64,000 nucleotides of DNA from VBDM01 sp049802235. Lineage in GTDB: Bacteria > Pseudomonadota > Gammaproteobacteria > Burkholderiales > SG8-39. Shown piece by piece: positions 8,464 through 17,302 of this stretch. A program made the position numbers and the translations under genes. The stretch spans positions 1 to 64,000 of the forward strand of contig JBARMB010000048.1 of assembly GCA_049802235.1 (NCBI GenBank), given 5' to 3'. Each line of letters opens with the position of its first letter. Positions within the stretch are counted from its first letter, which is position 1. Under the pieces are notes generated by a model. It worked only from the letters and a program-made list of their open reading frames with translations. It was not told the DNA's origin and made no database searches.

Positions 8464-8555
8464 GGTAAATGGTAAATGGTGAATCGGGAATCGGGAATCG
8501 GGAATCGTAAGACCGAAACACCGCTACGCCGTTACGATTCCCGATTTACGATTCT
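8464..8555. repeat. GGGAATCG-type tandem and inverted repeat
   Basis: The gap between leuS and lptE contains tandem 8-bp units (ATGGTAAATGGTAAATGG, then three GAATCGG units). It also has a perfect 11-bp inverted repeat GGGAATCGTAA/TTACGATTCCC (8500-8542). Unlike the other two palindromic families in the window, I see no second copy here. It lies in what should be the leuS-lptE transcript. Confidence 0.7.
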
Positions 8556-8560
8556 CGCCG

Positions 8561-11275
8561 TCATATCACCACGTTCACCAGCCGCCCGGGCACCACCACG
8601 ACCTTCTTCACCGCCTGGCCGCCGGTGTAACGCGTCACTGCTTCGTGGCCGAGCGCGAGCTGCTCGATCTGCTCGCGGCCGGCCGATTTCGGCGCGCGCA
8701 GATGGCCGCGCAGCTTGCCGTTGACCTGGAGGACGAGCTCAACTTCGTCCTGCACGAGCGCGGATTGGTCCACCTGCGGCCACGGAGCATGGGCCATCTC
8801 TCCAAAGGTTTGTTCAAACTGAAGTTCCCGCCAAAGAGCGTGAGTAATGTGGGGAACTATCGGATGAATAATACGAAGCAGGATGCCGATCCCCTCATTC
8901 ATCAGCTGCAATCTCGCATTGATCGGTCGCTCATCCGCTGCTGATTCAGGCGGTGCAGTATCACCGGGCAATTTCTCCAGTGCATTGAGAATCTTCATTC
9001 CCGCTGAGGCAACCGTGTTGTACTGCTGCCTGCCGTAGTCGTAATTCGCCTGCTGCAGAATCTGATGGATCTCGAACCGCTTTTCTCTAAGCCGACTGTC
9101 TTCCGCTGACCAGTCGGTAATTCGTTTGATGCTTTTAGGAAAGGCGATAGAACCGGCATTTCGATAACAAAAATCCCAGAGCCGCCTCAAAAAGCGATAA
9201 GCGCCTTCCACGCCCGCGTCCGACCATTCCAGCGTCTGCTCCGGCGGCGAGGCGAACATCATGAACAGGCGCGCGGTGTCGGCGCCGTATTCCTCGATCA
9301 GCGATTGCGGATCGACGCCGTTGTTCTTCGATTTCGACATGGTGCCGATGCCGCCCGACTCGACCGGCTGCCCGTCCGAGCGCAGCACGGCGCCGGTGCG
9401 CTGCCCCTTGTCGTCGAGCTTCAGATCGACATCGGCGGGATTGTAATAGGCGATCCGGCCTTCGCCGCCCTTGCGGTAGAAGATCTCGTTCAGCACCATG
9501 CCCTGGGTGAGCAGCCGCGTGAACGGCTCGTCCGTGCCGGTAACGAGGCCGAGGTCGCGCATGACCTTGGTCCAGAAGCGCGAGTAGAGCAGGTGCAGAA
9601 TGGCGTGCTCGATGCCGCCGATGTACTGATCCACCGGCATCCAGTATTTGACGCGCTCGTCCACCATCGCCTGCGACTGGTCCGGGCAGCAGTAGCGGAT
9701 GAAGTACCAGGACGAATCCACAAAAGTGTCCAGGGTGTCGGTCTCGCGCTTCGCCGCCTTGCCGCATTTCGGGCAGGTGCAGTCGAGAAACGACGGCGTC
9801 TTCGCCAGCGGGTTGCCGCTGCCGTCGGGAACGAGGTCTTCGGGCAGCACCACCGGCAGTTGCGCGTCGGGCACCGGCACGTCGCCACAGGCCGCGCAAT
9901 GAATGATCGGGATCGGCGTGCCCCAGTAGCGCTGGCGCGAGATGCCCCACTCGCGCAGCCGCCACTGCACCTGCTTGTCGCCAAGCCCTCTGGCTTTCAG
10001 GTCGGCAGCGATGGCGTCGACCGCCGCGCGGTGGTCGAGCCCGTCGTATTTGCCGGAATTCACGCAGCGGCCGTTGTCGGCATACCAAGCCTGCCAGGCA
10101 TCGGCAAATTCCCCTGCCTGGCTGTGCGCGCCAGCGGTCTTTTTCGAAGCAGGGGAGATTTCGCGATCGGACCAGTCAATCACCTGCCTGATCGGCAGGC
10201 CGTACCTCTTCGCGAAATGGAAGTCGCGCTCGTCGTGCGCCGGCACACCCATGACCGCGCCCTCGCCGTAGCTCATCAGCACGTAGTTGCCGACCCAGAC
10301 ATCGATGTGCTCGCCCGAGATCGGGTGCGTGACGAACAGGCCCGTGGGCATGCCCTTCTTTTCCATCGTGGCGAGATCGGCCTCCTGCATGCCGCCGCGC
10401 CCGCATTCTTCGATGAAGGCGACGAGTTGCGGATTATTCTTCGCCGCGTGCGCGGCAAGCGGATGCTCGGGGGCCACGGCGCAGAAAGTCGCGCCCATCA
10501 GCGTGTCGGCGCGCGTGGTGAACACGCGCATGACTTTTCTCATGCCATCGAGCTCGTAGGGAAAGCCGATGTTCACGCCTTCGCTCTTGCCGATCCAGTT
10601 CGCCTGCATGGTCTTGACGCGCTCGGGCCAGCCGGGGAGCGTGTCGAGTGCGGCGAGCAGCTCCTCGGCGTAGGCGGTGATGCGCATGTAGTACATCGGG
10701 ATCTCGCGCTTCTCCACCAGCGCGCCGGTGCGCCAGCCGCGGCCGTCGATCACCTGCTCGTTGGCGAGCACGGTCTGATCGACCGGGTCCCAGTTCACCG
10801 TTCCGGTCTTCCTGTAGACGAGGCCCTTTTCCAGCATGCGCAGGAACAGCCACTGGTTCCAGCGGTAGTAATCGGGCTTGCAGGTGGCGAGCTCGCGCTC
10901 CCAGTCGATGGCGAAGCCGAGCGACCGGAGCTGCTTCTTCATGGTGGCGATGTTGTCGTAGGTCCACTTCGCCGGCGGCACGGCGTTCGCCATCGCGGCG
11001 TTTTCCGCCGGCAGGCCGAACGCATCCCAGCCCATGGGCTGCAGCACGTTGCAGCCCCGCATCCGCTGGAAGCGGGTCATCACGTCGCCGATGGTATAGT
11101 TGCGCACGTGCCCCATGTGCAGCTTGCCCGAGGGGTAGGGAAACATCGACAGGCAGTAGAACTTCGGGCGGCCGCCTTTCTCCGGCGGCTCCTCGGCGGC
11201 GCGAAACGCCCGGGTGCGCTCCCAGTGCTCCTGCGCCTCACGCTCGATGACTTCCGGATGGTACTGGGTTTGCAT
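8561..11275 (-). CDS. leuS: Leucyl-tRNA synthetase
   Basis: Class I aminoacyl-tRNA synthetase charging tRNA-Leu. At 904 residues it is slightly longer than the E. coli enzyme. The HIGH motif reads KLHMGHVRNY and the KMSKS loop reads TMSKSKNNGVDP. The CP1 editing domain lies between them, with the threonine-rich stretch FTTRADTLMGATF. The C-terminal anticodon-binding and tRNA-binding parts are complete. A TATAAT hexamer on the minus strand at 11302-11307 may be its -10 box, about 27 bases upstream of the ATG, but I see no good -35. It heads leuS-lptE-holA. Confidence 0.97.
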   Translation of the reverse strand: MQTQYHPEVIEREAQEHWERTRAFRAAEEPPEKGGRPKFYCLSMFPYPSGKLHMGHVRNYTIGDVMTRFQRMRGCNVLQPMGWDAFGLPAENAAMANAVPPAKWTYDNIATMKKQLRSLGFAIDWERELATCKPDYYRWNQWLFLRMLEKGLVYRKTGTVNWDPVDQTVLANEQVIDGRGWRTGALVEKREIPMYYMRITAYAEELLAALDTLPGWPERVKTMQANWIGKSEGVNIGFPYELDGMRKVMRVFTTRADTLMGATFCAVAPEHPLAAHAAKNNPQLVAFIEECGRGGMQEADLATMEKKGMPTGLFVTHPISGEHIDVWVGNYVLMSYGEGAVMGVPAHDERDFHFAKRYGLPIRQVIDWSDREISPASKKTAGAHSQAGEFADAWQAWYADNGRCVNSGKYDGLDHRAAVDAIAADLKARGLGDKQVQWRLREWGISRQRYWGTPIPIIHCAACGDVPVPDAQLPVVLPEDLVPDGSGNPLAKTPSFLDCTCPKCGKAAKRETDTLDTFVDSSWYFIRYCCPDQSQAMVDERVKYWMPVDQYIGGIEHAILHLLYSRFWTKVMRDLGLVTGTDEPFTRLLTQGMVLNEIFYRKGGEGRIAYYNPADVDLKLDDKGQRTGAVLRSDGQPVESGGIGTMSKSKNNGVDPQSLIEEYGADTARLFMMFASPPEQTLEWSDAGVEGAYRFLRRLWDFCYRNAGSIAFPKSIKRITDWSAEDSRLREKRFEIHQILQQANYDYGRQQYNTVASAGMKILNALEKLPGDTAPPESAADERPINARLQLMNEGIGILLRIIHPIVPHITHALWRELQFEQTFGEMAHAPWPQVDQSALVQDEVELVLQVNGKLRGHLRAPKSAGREQIEQLALGHEAVTRYTGGQAVKKVVVVPGRLVNVVI

Positions 11276-11336
11276 GAACGGGAAGCGCCAGAAAAGCGCG
11301 AATTATAACCGCTGCGCGTGGCTCGCCGCCTGAATC

Positions 11337-11365
11337 GCGACACGCCGGCTTCCCGAATATATAGT
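11337..11365 (+). promoter_or_regulatory. Candidate sigma-70 promoter of the FecR/SPOR gene
   Basis: GCGACA (11337-11342), 17-bp spacer, TATAGT (11360-11365), then a leader of about 27 bases to the ATG at 11399 with a GGAGGAGG ribosome site. The -10 matches five of six consensus positions and the -35 matches four of six. Confidence 0.5.
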
Positions 11366-11398
11366 GTGGCGAAGCGGATGCAACTGGAGGAGGTGATC

Positions 11399-12310
11399 AT
11401 GAAACTTCTTTGCATGAGAACGACGCTCGCGGCGATCGCGATTGCCGCCGGCTCGACGGTGCTCGCGGCGCAGCCCTCCGCGCGAACGGCGCGCAGCGCC
11501 CCGGGCGCGGTGGTCGAGGCGGTGCAAATGCCGGCCTGGGTTGAGCGCGATGGCGCGAGGATCCCCGCGTCGGCGGGCATGGTGCTGAAGGAGCACGATC
11601 GATTGCGCACCGGCGCCGATTCTCGCCTGCTGCTGAGGACGGCCGACGGCAGCGGCGTCAAGCTGGGCGAAAAGGCGTCGCTGCTGCTGGAGAGCATGCC
11701 GGCGCCCAAGGACAACGTGTTCCAGGCGGCGATGAAGGTCAGCGAGGGTGCGTTCCGCTTCACCACCGAGCTCTTGGCGAGGTACAGCGGCAAGCGCGAG
11801 ATCAATATCAGCATCGGAACCGTGACCGCAGGCATCCGCGGCACCGATCTGTGGGGCAAATCCGAGCCCGAACGGCAGATCGTGTGCCTGATCGAGGGCA
11901 AAATCGATGTGACGCCGCCCGGCGAGAGCGCGATTTCCATGGATGACCGGTTGTCCTTCTACGTGCGCGACAAGGGTATATCGCAGCCGGTCGCGCCGGT
12001 GCCGCTCGACCAGCTCAAGCAATGGTCCGAGGAGACGGAAATGCAGCCGGGGCAGGGCGTGTCGATGCGCGGCGGAAAGTGGAAGGTCACCGCGGCCTCG
12101 GTCGAGTCGCTTGACGCGGCGCTCGGACTCTCGAGTAATTTGCGCGACGCGGGCTTCGCGGCCGAAATTTATCCCGCCAAGGTGAAGGACAAGCGCGTCT
12201 ACAGCGTGCGCCTGTCCGGCTTCGCCAGCAAGCAGGATGCCGAAAGCGTGGCGACGGCGCTGAAGCGCGAAGGCCGCCTCGGCGAGAACGATCCGAAAGT
12301 CGGCAGGTAA
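11399..12310 (+). CDS. Secreted FecR-domain protein with SPOR domain
   Basis: A 303-residue protein of unknown specific role. The start at MKLLCMRTT follows a strong GGAGGAGG site and gives a Sec signal peptide ending around VLAAQ. Residues about 65-175 form a FecR-type beta domain (DRLRTGADSRLLLRTADGS, then GTVTAGIRGTDLWG, the family signature). The last 80 residues are a SPOR domain (YSVRLSGFASKQDAESVATAL), a fold that binds glycan strands lacking stem peptides at division sites. It is predicted to be periplasmic. Combining a FecR sensor-like domain with SPOR suggests a cell-wall role; this is inference. Single-gene unit with its own promoter and terminator. Confidence 0.85.
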   Translation: MKLLCMRTTLAAIAIAAGSTVLAAQPSARTARSAPGAVVEAVQMPAWVERDGARIPASAGMVLKEHDRLRTGADSRLLLRTADGSGVKLGEKASLLLESMPAPKDNVFQAAMKVSEGAFRFTTELLARYSGKREINISIGTVTAGIRGTDLWGKSEPERQIVCLIEGKIDVTPPGESAISMDDRLSFYVRDKGISQPVAPVPLDQLKQWSEETEMQPGQGVSMRGGKWKVTAASVESLDAALGLSSNLRDAGFAAEIYPAKVKDKRVYSVRLSGFASKQDAESVATALKREGRLGENDPKVGR

Positions 12311-12346
12311 GCCGCGGGCCGGGGATCCACCCGGCTCCCGGCATCG

Positions 12347-12376
12347 AAAAACGCGGGGCTTGCTCCGCGTTTTTTT
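12347..12376 (+). terminator. Intrinsic terminator after the FecR/SPOR gene
   Basis: AAAAACGCGG stem pairs with CCGCGTTTTT across an 8-base loop, followed by a run of T residues, 36 bases after the stop codon. Confidence 0.85.
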
Positions 12377-12440
12377 ATCGACCCGGCATGCTCATCCGGC
12401 AACAGCGGTGAAGTAAAATAACGCCTTTCGCGTCCGCCTG

Positions 12441-14663
12441 ATGTCGCTTCTCGACAACCTCAATCCCGAACAGCTTGCCGCGGTTACGCTGCCGAACCAA
12501 TCGGCGCTGATTCTCGCCGGTGCGGGTTCGGGCAAGACGCGCGTGCTCACCACGCGCATCGCCTGGCTGATCCAGACCGGCAACGTCAGCCCCAGCGGCG
12601 TGCTCGCGGTCACCTTCACCAACAAGGCGGCGAAGGAAATGCTCACGCGCATTTCGGCGATGCTGCCGATCAACGTGCGCGGCATGTGGGTGGGCACCTT
12701 CCACGGCCTGTGCAACCGGCTGCTGCGCGCGCATCACCGCGACGCCGGGCTGCCGCAGCAGTTCCAGATCCTCGATTCGCAGGACCAGCTCGCCGCGGTG
12801 AAGCGCGTGCTCAGGGCGCTCAACGTCGATGAGGACCGCTTCCCGGCGCGCGACGCGCAGTATTTCATCAACGGCGCGAAGGAAGAAGGCAAGCGCGCGA
12901 ACGCCGTGGAAATCCACGACGAGCTCAGCCGCCGCTACGCCGAGATCTACGCCGCCTACGACGAGCAGTGCCAGCGCGAGGGCGCGGTGGATTTCGCCGA
13001 GTTGCTGCTGCGCACCTACGAATTGCTGTCGCGCAATGAAATCCTGCGCGAGCATTATCAGCACCGCTTCCGCCACATCCTGGTGGACGAGTTCCAGGAC
13101 ACCAACCGGCTGCAATACCGCTGGCTGAAGCTGCTTGCCGGGCGCCTGGACGGATCCGCGCCGGGACGCGGCGCGGAGAACGTCGTGTTCGCGGTTGGCG
13201 ATGACGATCAGAGCATTTACGCCTTCCGCGGAGCCAACGTCGGCAACATGGCCGAGTTCGAGCGCGACTTCCACGTCGAGAATGTGATACGCCTGGAGCA
13301 GAATTACCGCTCGCACGGACACATCCTCGCCGCCGCCAACGCGCTTATTTCGCACAATAGAAAGCGCCTCGGCAAGAATCTCTGGACTTCCGCCGGCCAG
13401 GGCGAGCCGGTGCGCGTGCACGAGGCGCAGACCGACGGCTACGAGGCCGCCTGGATCACCGACGAAGTGCAATCGCTCAAGCGCGACGGCCTGCGGCTGG
13501 CCGACATGGCGGTGCTGTACCGCTCGAACGCGCAGTCGCGCATCCTCGAGCATGCGCTGTTCTCGAACGGCATTCCGTACCGCGTCTATGGCGGCCTGCG
13601 CTTTTTCGAGCGCCTGGAGATCAAGCACGCGCTGGCGTACCTGCGCCTGGTGTCGAACCCCGATGACGACGGCGCGTTCCTGCGCGTTTCCAACTTTCCG
13701 ACGCGCGGCATCGGCGCGCGCACGCTCGAGCAGTTGCAGGATGCGGCGAAGGCGGGCGGCGTGAGCCTGGTTCGCGCCGCGGCGCAGCTCCCGGGCAAGT
13801 CCGGCGCGGCGCTCGGTGCGTTCGTGCGCCTGATCGAATCGATGCGCGCCGAGACGCAGGGCCTGCCGTTGCAGGAGACCGTGGAAGTGATGCTGCAGCG
13901 AAGCGGCCTGGTCGCGCACTACAAGAGCGAAAGGGATGGCGCCGACCGCGTCGAGAACCTGCTCGAGCTGGTGAACGCCGCCGCCGCGTTCGTGCAGGAC
14001 GAGAACTTGGCCGAAGCGCTCGGCGCCGAGGCGCCGCCGGCTGCGGAGGCCGAGAGCGGCGCTCCGGTCGATCCGCTGGCTTCCTTCCTCGCGCACGCGG
14101 CGCTCGAGTCTGGCGTCAATCAGGCCGCCGAAGGCGCCGATGCTCTGCAGCTCATGACCGTGCACTCGGCCAAGGGCCTGGAGTTCCACGCGGTGTTCAT
14201 CACCGGGCTGGAAGAAGGGCTGTTTCCGCATGAGCAAAGTATCATGGAAAACGATGGCTTGGAGGAAGAGCGGCGCCTCATGTACGTCGCGATCACGCGC
14301 GCGCGCACGCGCCTGTACCTGTCGTTCGCGCAGACGCGCCTGCTGCACGGGCAGACGCGCTACAACGTCGCCTCGCGCTTCATCGACGAGATTCCGCAGG
14401 ACGCGATCAAATGGCTGACGCCGCGCTTCGGCGGCGTGAAGCTCGACGACGTCGCGTGGGCGCCGGAGCCGAAGCAGAAAGCAGCGCCGAGTATGCCGGA
14501 TCACGGCTTTCGCATCGGCCAGGCGGTGGTGCACCCGAAATTCGGCCAGGGCGTGATCGTCAGCGCCGAAGGCTCGGGCACCGACGCGCGGCTGCAGATC
14601 AACTTCGGCAGGCAGGGAATGAAGTGGCTGGCGCTGGAATACGCGAAGCTGCAACCGGCGTAA
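12441..14663 (+). CDS. uvrD: DNA helicase II (UvrD/PcrA type)
   Basis: Superfamily 1A 3'-5' helicase acting in nucleotide excision and mismatch repair. The 740 residues carry Walker A AGAGSGKTRVL, motif Ia VTFTNKAAKEM, Walker B LVDEFQDTN, motif III GDDDQSIYAFRGAN, motif IV region QNYRSHG and motif V HSAKGLEFHAVF. The C-terminal tudor-like segment HPKFGQGVIVSAEGSG, which contacts partner proteins in UvrD/PcrA, is present. It is a single gene just upstream of the CRISPR array and on the same strand as the array, but unrelated in function. Confidence 0.96.
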   Translation: MSLLDNLNPEQLAAVTLPNQSALILAGAGSGKTRVLTTRIAWLIQTGNVSPSGVLAVTFTNKAAKEMLTRISAMLPINVRGMWVGTFHGLCNRLLRAHHRDAGLPQQFQILDSQDQLAAVKRVLRALNVDEDRFPARDAQYFINGAKEEGKRANAVEIHDELSRRYAEIYAAYDEQCQREGAVDFAELLLRTYELLSRNEILREHYQHRFRHILVDEFQDTNRLQYRWLKLLAGRLDGSAPGRGAENVVFAVGDDDQSIYAFRGANVGNMAEFERDFHVENVIRLEQNYRSHGHILAAANALISHNRKRLGKNLWTSAGQGEPVRVHEAQTDGYEAAWITDEVQSLKRDGLRLADMAVLYRSNAQSRILEHALFSNGIPYRVYGGLRFFERLEIKHALAYLRLVSNPDDDGAFLRVSNFPTRGIGARTLEQLQDAAKAGGVSLVRAAAQLPGKSGAALGAFVRLIESMRAETQGLPLQETVEVMLQRSGLVAHYKSERDGADRVENLLELVNAAAAFVQDENLAEALGAEAPPAAEAESGAPVDPLASFLAHAALESGVNQAAEGADALQLMTVHSAKGLEFHAVFITGLEEGLFPHEQSIMENDGLEEERRLMYVAITRARTRLYLSFAQTRLLHGQTRYNVASRFIDEIPQDAIKWLTPRFGGVKLDDVAWAPEPKQKAAPSMPDHGFRIGQAVVHPKFGQGVIVSAEGSGTDARLQINFGRQGMKWLALEYAKLQPA

Positions 14664-14735
14664 TCACGCCGGCGTCCCCGCGAAAGCGGAAATCCAAATC
14701 GATCTCGCCTAAAGGCACGCGCGCGTGAGCGCGCC

Positions 14736-14774
14736 GATTTCGAGAGGGCGGATTCATTCTGCCGTCTCGAAATC
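14736..14774. promoter_or_regulatory. Inverted repeat abutting the first CRISPR repeat
   Basis: Perfect 10-bp arms GATTTCGAGA (14736-14745) and TCTCGAAATC (14765-14774). Past one mismatch the stem continues for about six more pairs, leaving a small loop. The right arm ends on the base immediately before repeat 1. This occupies the array-flanking or leader position; its function is not known. Confidence 0.7.
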
Positions 14775-15998
14775 GTTGTAGCTCCCTCTCTCACCCCGGA
14801 TTGCTACAATTCCGTACACGAAACGGAGGGGACCATGTTCGTTGTAGCTCCCTCTCTCACCCCGGATTGCTACAATCCGAGGCGAGCAGCACGGTACCGG
14901 CGACGCGTTGTAGCTCCCTCTCTCACCCCGGATTGCTACAATGCGCTGATCGCTGCCTCGGCAGGCATCCCGGTTGTAGCTCCCTCTCTCACCCCGGATT
15001 GCTACAATACATGCTGCTCCTCACCAGCACCTCCGATAGTTGTAGCTCCCTCTCTCACCCCGGATTGCTACAATCTCGGTTCCACGCTGGCGCACGGCGA
15101 ACTTGTTGTAGCTCCCTCTCTCACCCCGGATTGCTACAATAAGACGTCATCAAGCCATACGACACCTCGCGTTGTAGCTCCCTCTCTCACCCCGGATTGC
15201 TACAATAATGGCTCTATGCCATGTATCTGCTCGTCAGTTGTAGCTCCCTCTCTCACCCCGGATTGCTACAATACCAGGGATCGTCGGCCGGGAGCACCGT
15301 GCGTTGTAGCTCCCTCTCTCACCCCGGATTGCTACAATGGCCACGGCCGCCGTAGCGCGTGCTGCAGGGTTGTAGCTCCCTCTCTCACCCCGGATTGCTA
15401 CAATGCGTGCCCACGCGCATCGTCTCAGCGGCCCGTTGTAGCTCCCTCTCTCACCCCGGATTGCTACAATGGCTGCAACGAACCGCCCGCGGACACTCGC
15501 GTTGTAGCTCCCTCTCTCACCCCGGATTGCTACAATGCGCCGGCGCGCTGGCGCTCAATGCCAAGCGTTGTAGCTCCCTCTCTCACCCCGGATTGCTACA
15601 ATGCCGCCTCGCCGGTGGGGCTCGAGTCTCTCGTTGTAGCTCCCTCTCTCACCCCGGATTGCTACAATGCGCACGGTGTGGGAGACCTTCCGGCTCAAGT
15701 TGTAGCTCCCTCTCTCACCCCGGATTGCTACAATTAATTAAGCCACACACCGCGTTCCATCTAAGTTGTAGCTCCCTCTCTCACCCCGGATTGCTACAAT
15801 CGGGCGGCAGACGGTCTGCGAACTTGTGAGGTTGTAGCTCCCTCTCTCACCCCGGATTGCTACAATACGAGTGGTTCCACCAGTCCCGAGCCTAAGGTTG
15901 TAGCTCCCTCTCTCACCCCGGATTGCTACAATCCACACTCGAGGATGGTGCGCTGTGCTATGGTTGTAGCTCCCTCTCTCACCCCGGATTGCTACAAT
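14775..15998 (+). CRISPR. Type II-C CRISPR array, 19 repeats and 18 spacers
   Basis: Nineteen 36-bp repeats, first at 14775, last at 15963, at an exact 66-bp period, so all 18 spacers are 30 bp. All copies I checked base by base are identical, including both end copies. The repeat starts GTTGTAGCTCCC and ends GGATTGCTACAAT, closely resembling the Neisseria meningitidis type II-C repeat. The two repeat ends are partly complementary (GTTGTAGC and GCTACAAT). The final nine bases TGCTACAAT form an extended -10 promoter in Neisseria, where each crRNA starts inside its own spacer. By analogy this array is read on the plus strand, towards cas2. Spacers look unique. All frames through the array are repeat artefacts. 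Confidence 0.98.
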
Positions 15999-16009
15999 AG
16001 ACCTCGTGG

Positions 16010-16044
16010 AAAACCCCGCTCAGCCTCGGCTGGCGGGGTTTTTT
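16010..16044. terminator. Bidirectional terminator between CRISPR array and cas2
   Basis: AAAACCCCGC pairs with GCGGGGTTTT around an inner CAGCC/GGCTG stem, with A residues on the left and T residues on the right. It starts 12 bases after the last repeat and ends 17 bases before the cas2 stop, so it can stop both the rightward array transcript and the leftward cas transcript. Confidence 0.85.
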
Positions 16045-16060
16045 GCGTGTAAATTCGACT

Positions 16061-16393
16061 TCAGAACAGCAGCATCTGGTTGGCTTTGACGGCTTTTTCC
16101 TGAAAAAGCGGCAGCCCCACCAGGAGTTTCATGCTCGCGTACTGCTTTTCGGTGACGGTCAGGCAACGTACCGACCCGTCCGGCGGCAGGTTGTCGATCA
16201 GGCGCTTCATGTGTTTTTCCTCGGCGTCGTTGCCGTTGAGGATGCGCCCGTACACCGAGAACTGGATCATGTCGTAGCCGTCGTTGATAAGAAAACGGCG
16301 GAACACCGTATAGGCGCGGCGTTCGACCCGCGTAACCATTGGAAGATCGAACAACACGAGCAAGCGCATGTGTCGTCGCGTTCCCGCGCTCAC
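16061..16393 (-). CDS. cas2: CRISPR-associated endoribonuclease/adaptation protein Cas2
   Basis: Cas2 forms the central dimer of the Cas1-Cas2 spacer integrase. The beta-1 strand motif LLVLFDLP and the later QFSVYGRI and LTVTEKQY segments are typical of type II Cas2. The 110-residue call uses a GTG start 3 bases after the cas1 stop. An ATG at 16369 would give 102 residues starting directly at MRLLVLFDLP, and the sequence does not decide between them. It is the last gene of cas9-cas1-cas2, facing the array across a shared terminator. Confidence 0.93.
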   Translation of the reverse strand: MSAGTRRHMRLLVLFDLPMVTRVERRAYTVFRRFLINDGYDMIQFSVYGRILNGNDAEEKHMKRLIDNLPPDGSVRCLTVTEKQYASMKLLVGLPLFQEKAVKANQMLLF

Positions 16394-16396
16394 GCG

Positions 16397-17302
16397 TCAC
16401 GACTCGCGGATATGCTGCCGCAGTCCGATGAGCGTCGGGAGTTCCAGTACGCTCTTGGCTCCGTCTTCATAGATCCGCGCAAGACTTTCCACGGTGTGTT
16501 CGATGGCGTCTAAGGCAGACATCACGCCGCGCGGCATTGCCATGTCCACGTTGAGCAAACCGACCAGCGCGGTCTTGTCTGTTGGTTGCAGCTCGGCGTC
16601 ATCCGGCACGTGATGCTTGGCGACGTAGAGATCGACCAGCGGTCTAAAGGGCTCGATCAGGTCATCGGCAAGGTTGAAAGCGTTTTGCTCGCTGGCGTGA
16701 TACAGCCCGATCGAAGGCAACAGACCGTGTGCTACCAAGCCACGGGCGATGGTACCGCGTAGTACCGCATAGCCGTAATCCAGTGCAGCGTTGGCCCATC
16801 GCTCCTGGCCGCGTTGAAAGTTCTTGTCGAAGAGTCTGGCGAAGTAACTTGCCGCTGCCTGAGCCTCCATGTTCTCGCTGTCACCCGAACGCACGCGCCG
16901 CGCGTAGGACTCGAGCCGGTCCGCGCCTTCTGCGTTTGCGAGCGTAAGGCACGCGGCCTGATTGGAGATCTTCCGGCGCACGATCACCGCCCAAGCCTGT
17001 TTGGCGAGTGGGCGCGGCATGTCGAGTTGCAGGCGCAGCCAACGTGTGGCGCGAGAATGAGAGAGAAAGGGCAGAAAGACGCCGTTGGGGTGGTGCGTTT
17101 CCCCGGTGGCGAACAGGCTGATGCCGTATTCGCCGCAGGCCGAGAGCACTGGATGCGTGAGCGTGATTTCGCGGTGGTTGAGCACGATCACCGCGATGTC
17201 CTCGAAAGGCACGAAGGCCGTTTCGTCCTGCTCGATCGCCAGCGAATAATGTTCGCGCCGCAGTTTCGCTGGTCGCGAAACAACTACACTACGCCAGACC
17301 AC
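16397..17302 (-). CDS. cas1: CRISPR-associated integrase Cas1 (type II)
   Basis: Metal-dependent integrase that inserts new spacers at the leader-repeat junction. The 301 residues have the type II Cas1 opening WRSVVVSRPAKL. The metal ligands appear as Glu146 (in NMEAQAA), His202 (in LYHASEQNAFN) and Glu217 (in DDLIEPFRP). The spacing of 56 and 15 residues matches that of the S. pyogenes Cas1 site. The GTG start at 17302 lies 14 bases inside the end of cas9, so translation is coupled. All catalytic residues are present, so adaptation should be functional. Confidence 0.96.
   Translation of the reverse strand: MVWRSVVVSRPAKLRREHYSLAIEQDETAFVPFEDIAVIVLNHREITLTHPVLSACGEYGISLFATGETHHPNGVFLPFLSHSRATRWLRLQLDMPRPLAKQAWAVIVRRKISNQAACLTLANAEGADRLESYARRVRSGDSENMEAQAAASYFARLFDKNFQRGQERWANAALDYGYAVLRGTIARGLVAHGLLPSIGLYHASEQNAFNLADDLIEPFRPLVDLYVAKHHVPDDAELQPTDKTALVGLLNVDMAMPRGVMSALDAIEHTVESLARIYEDGAKSVLELPTLIGLRQHIRES

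Noticed and set aside
14801..15938. Long repetitive open frames (113-300 codons) across the CRISPR array
   Set aside because: They are translations of the 36-bp repeat at a 66-bp period, a multiple of three, so frames stay open artificially. No ribosome sites and no protein-like composition.
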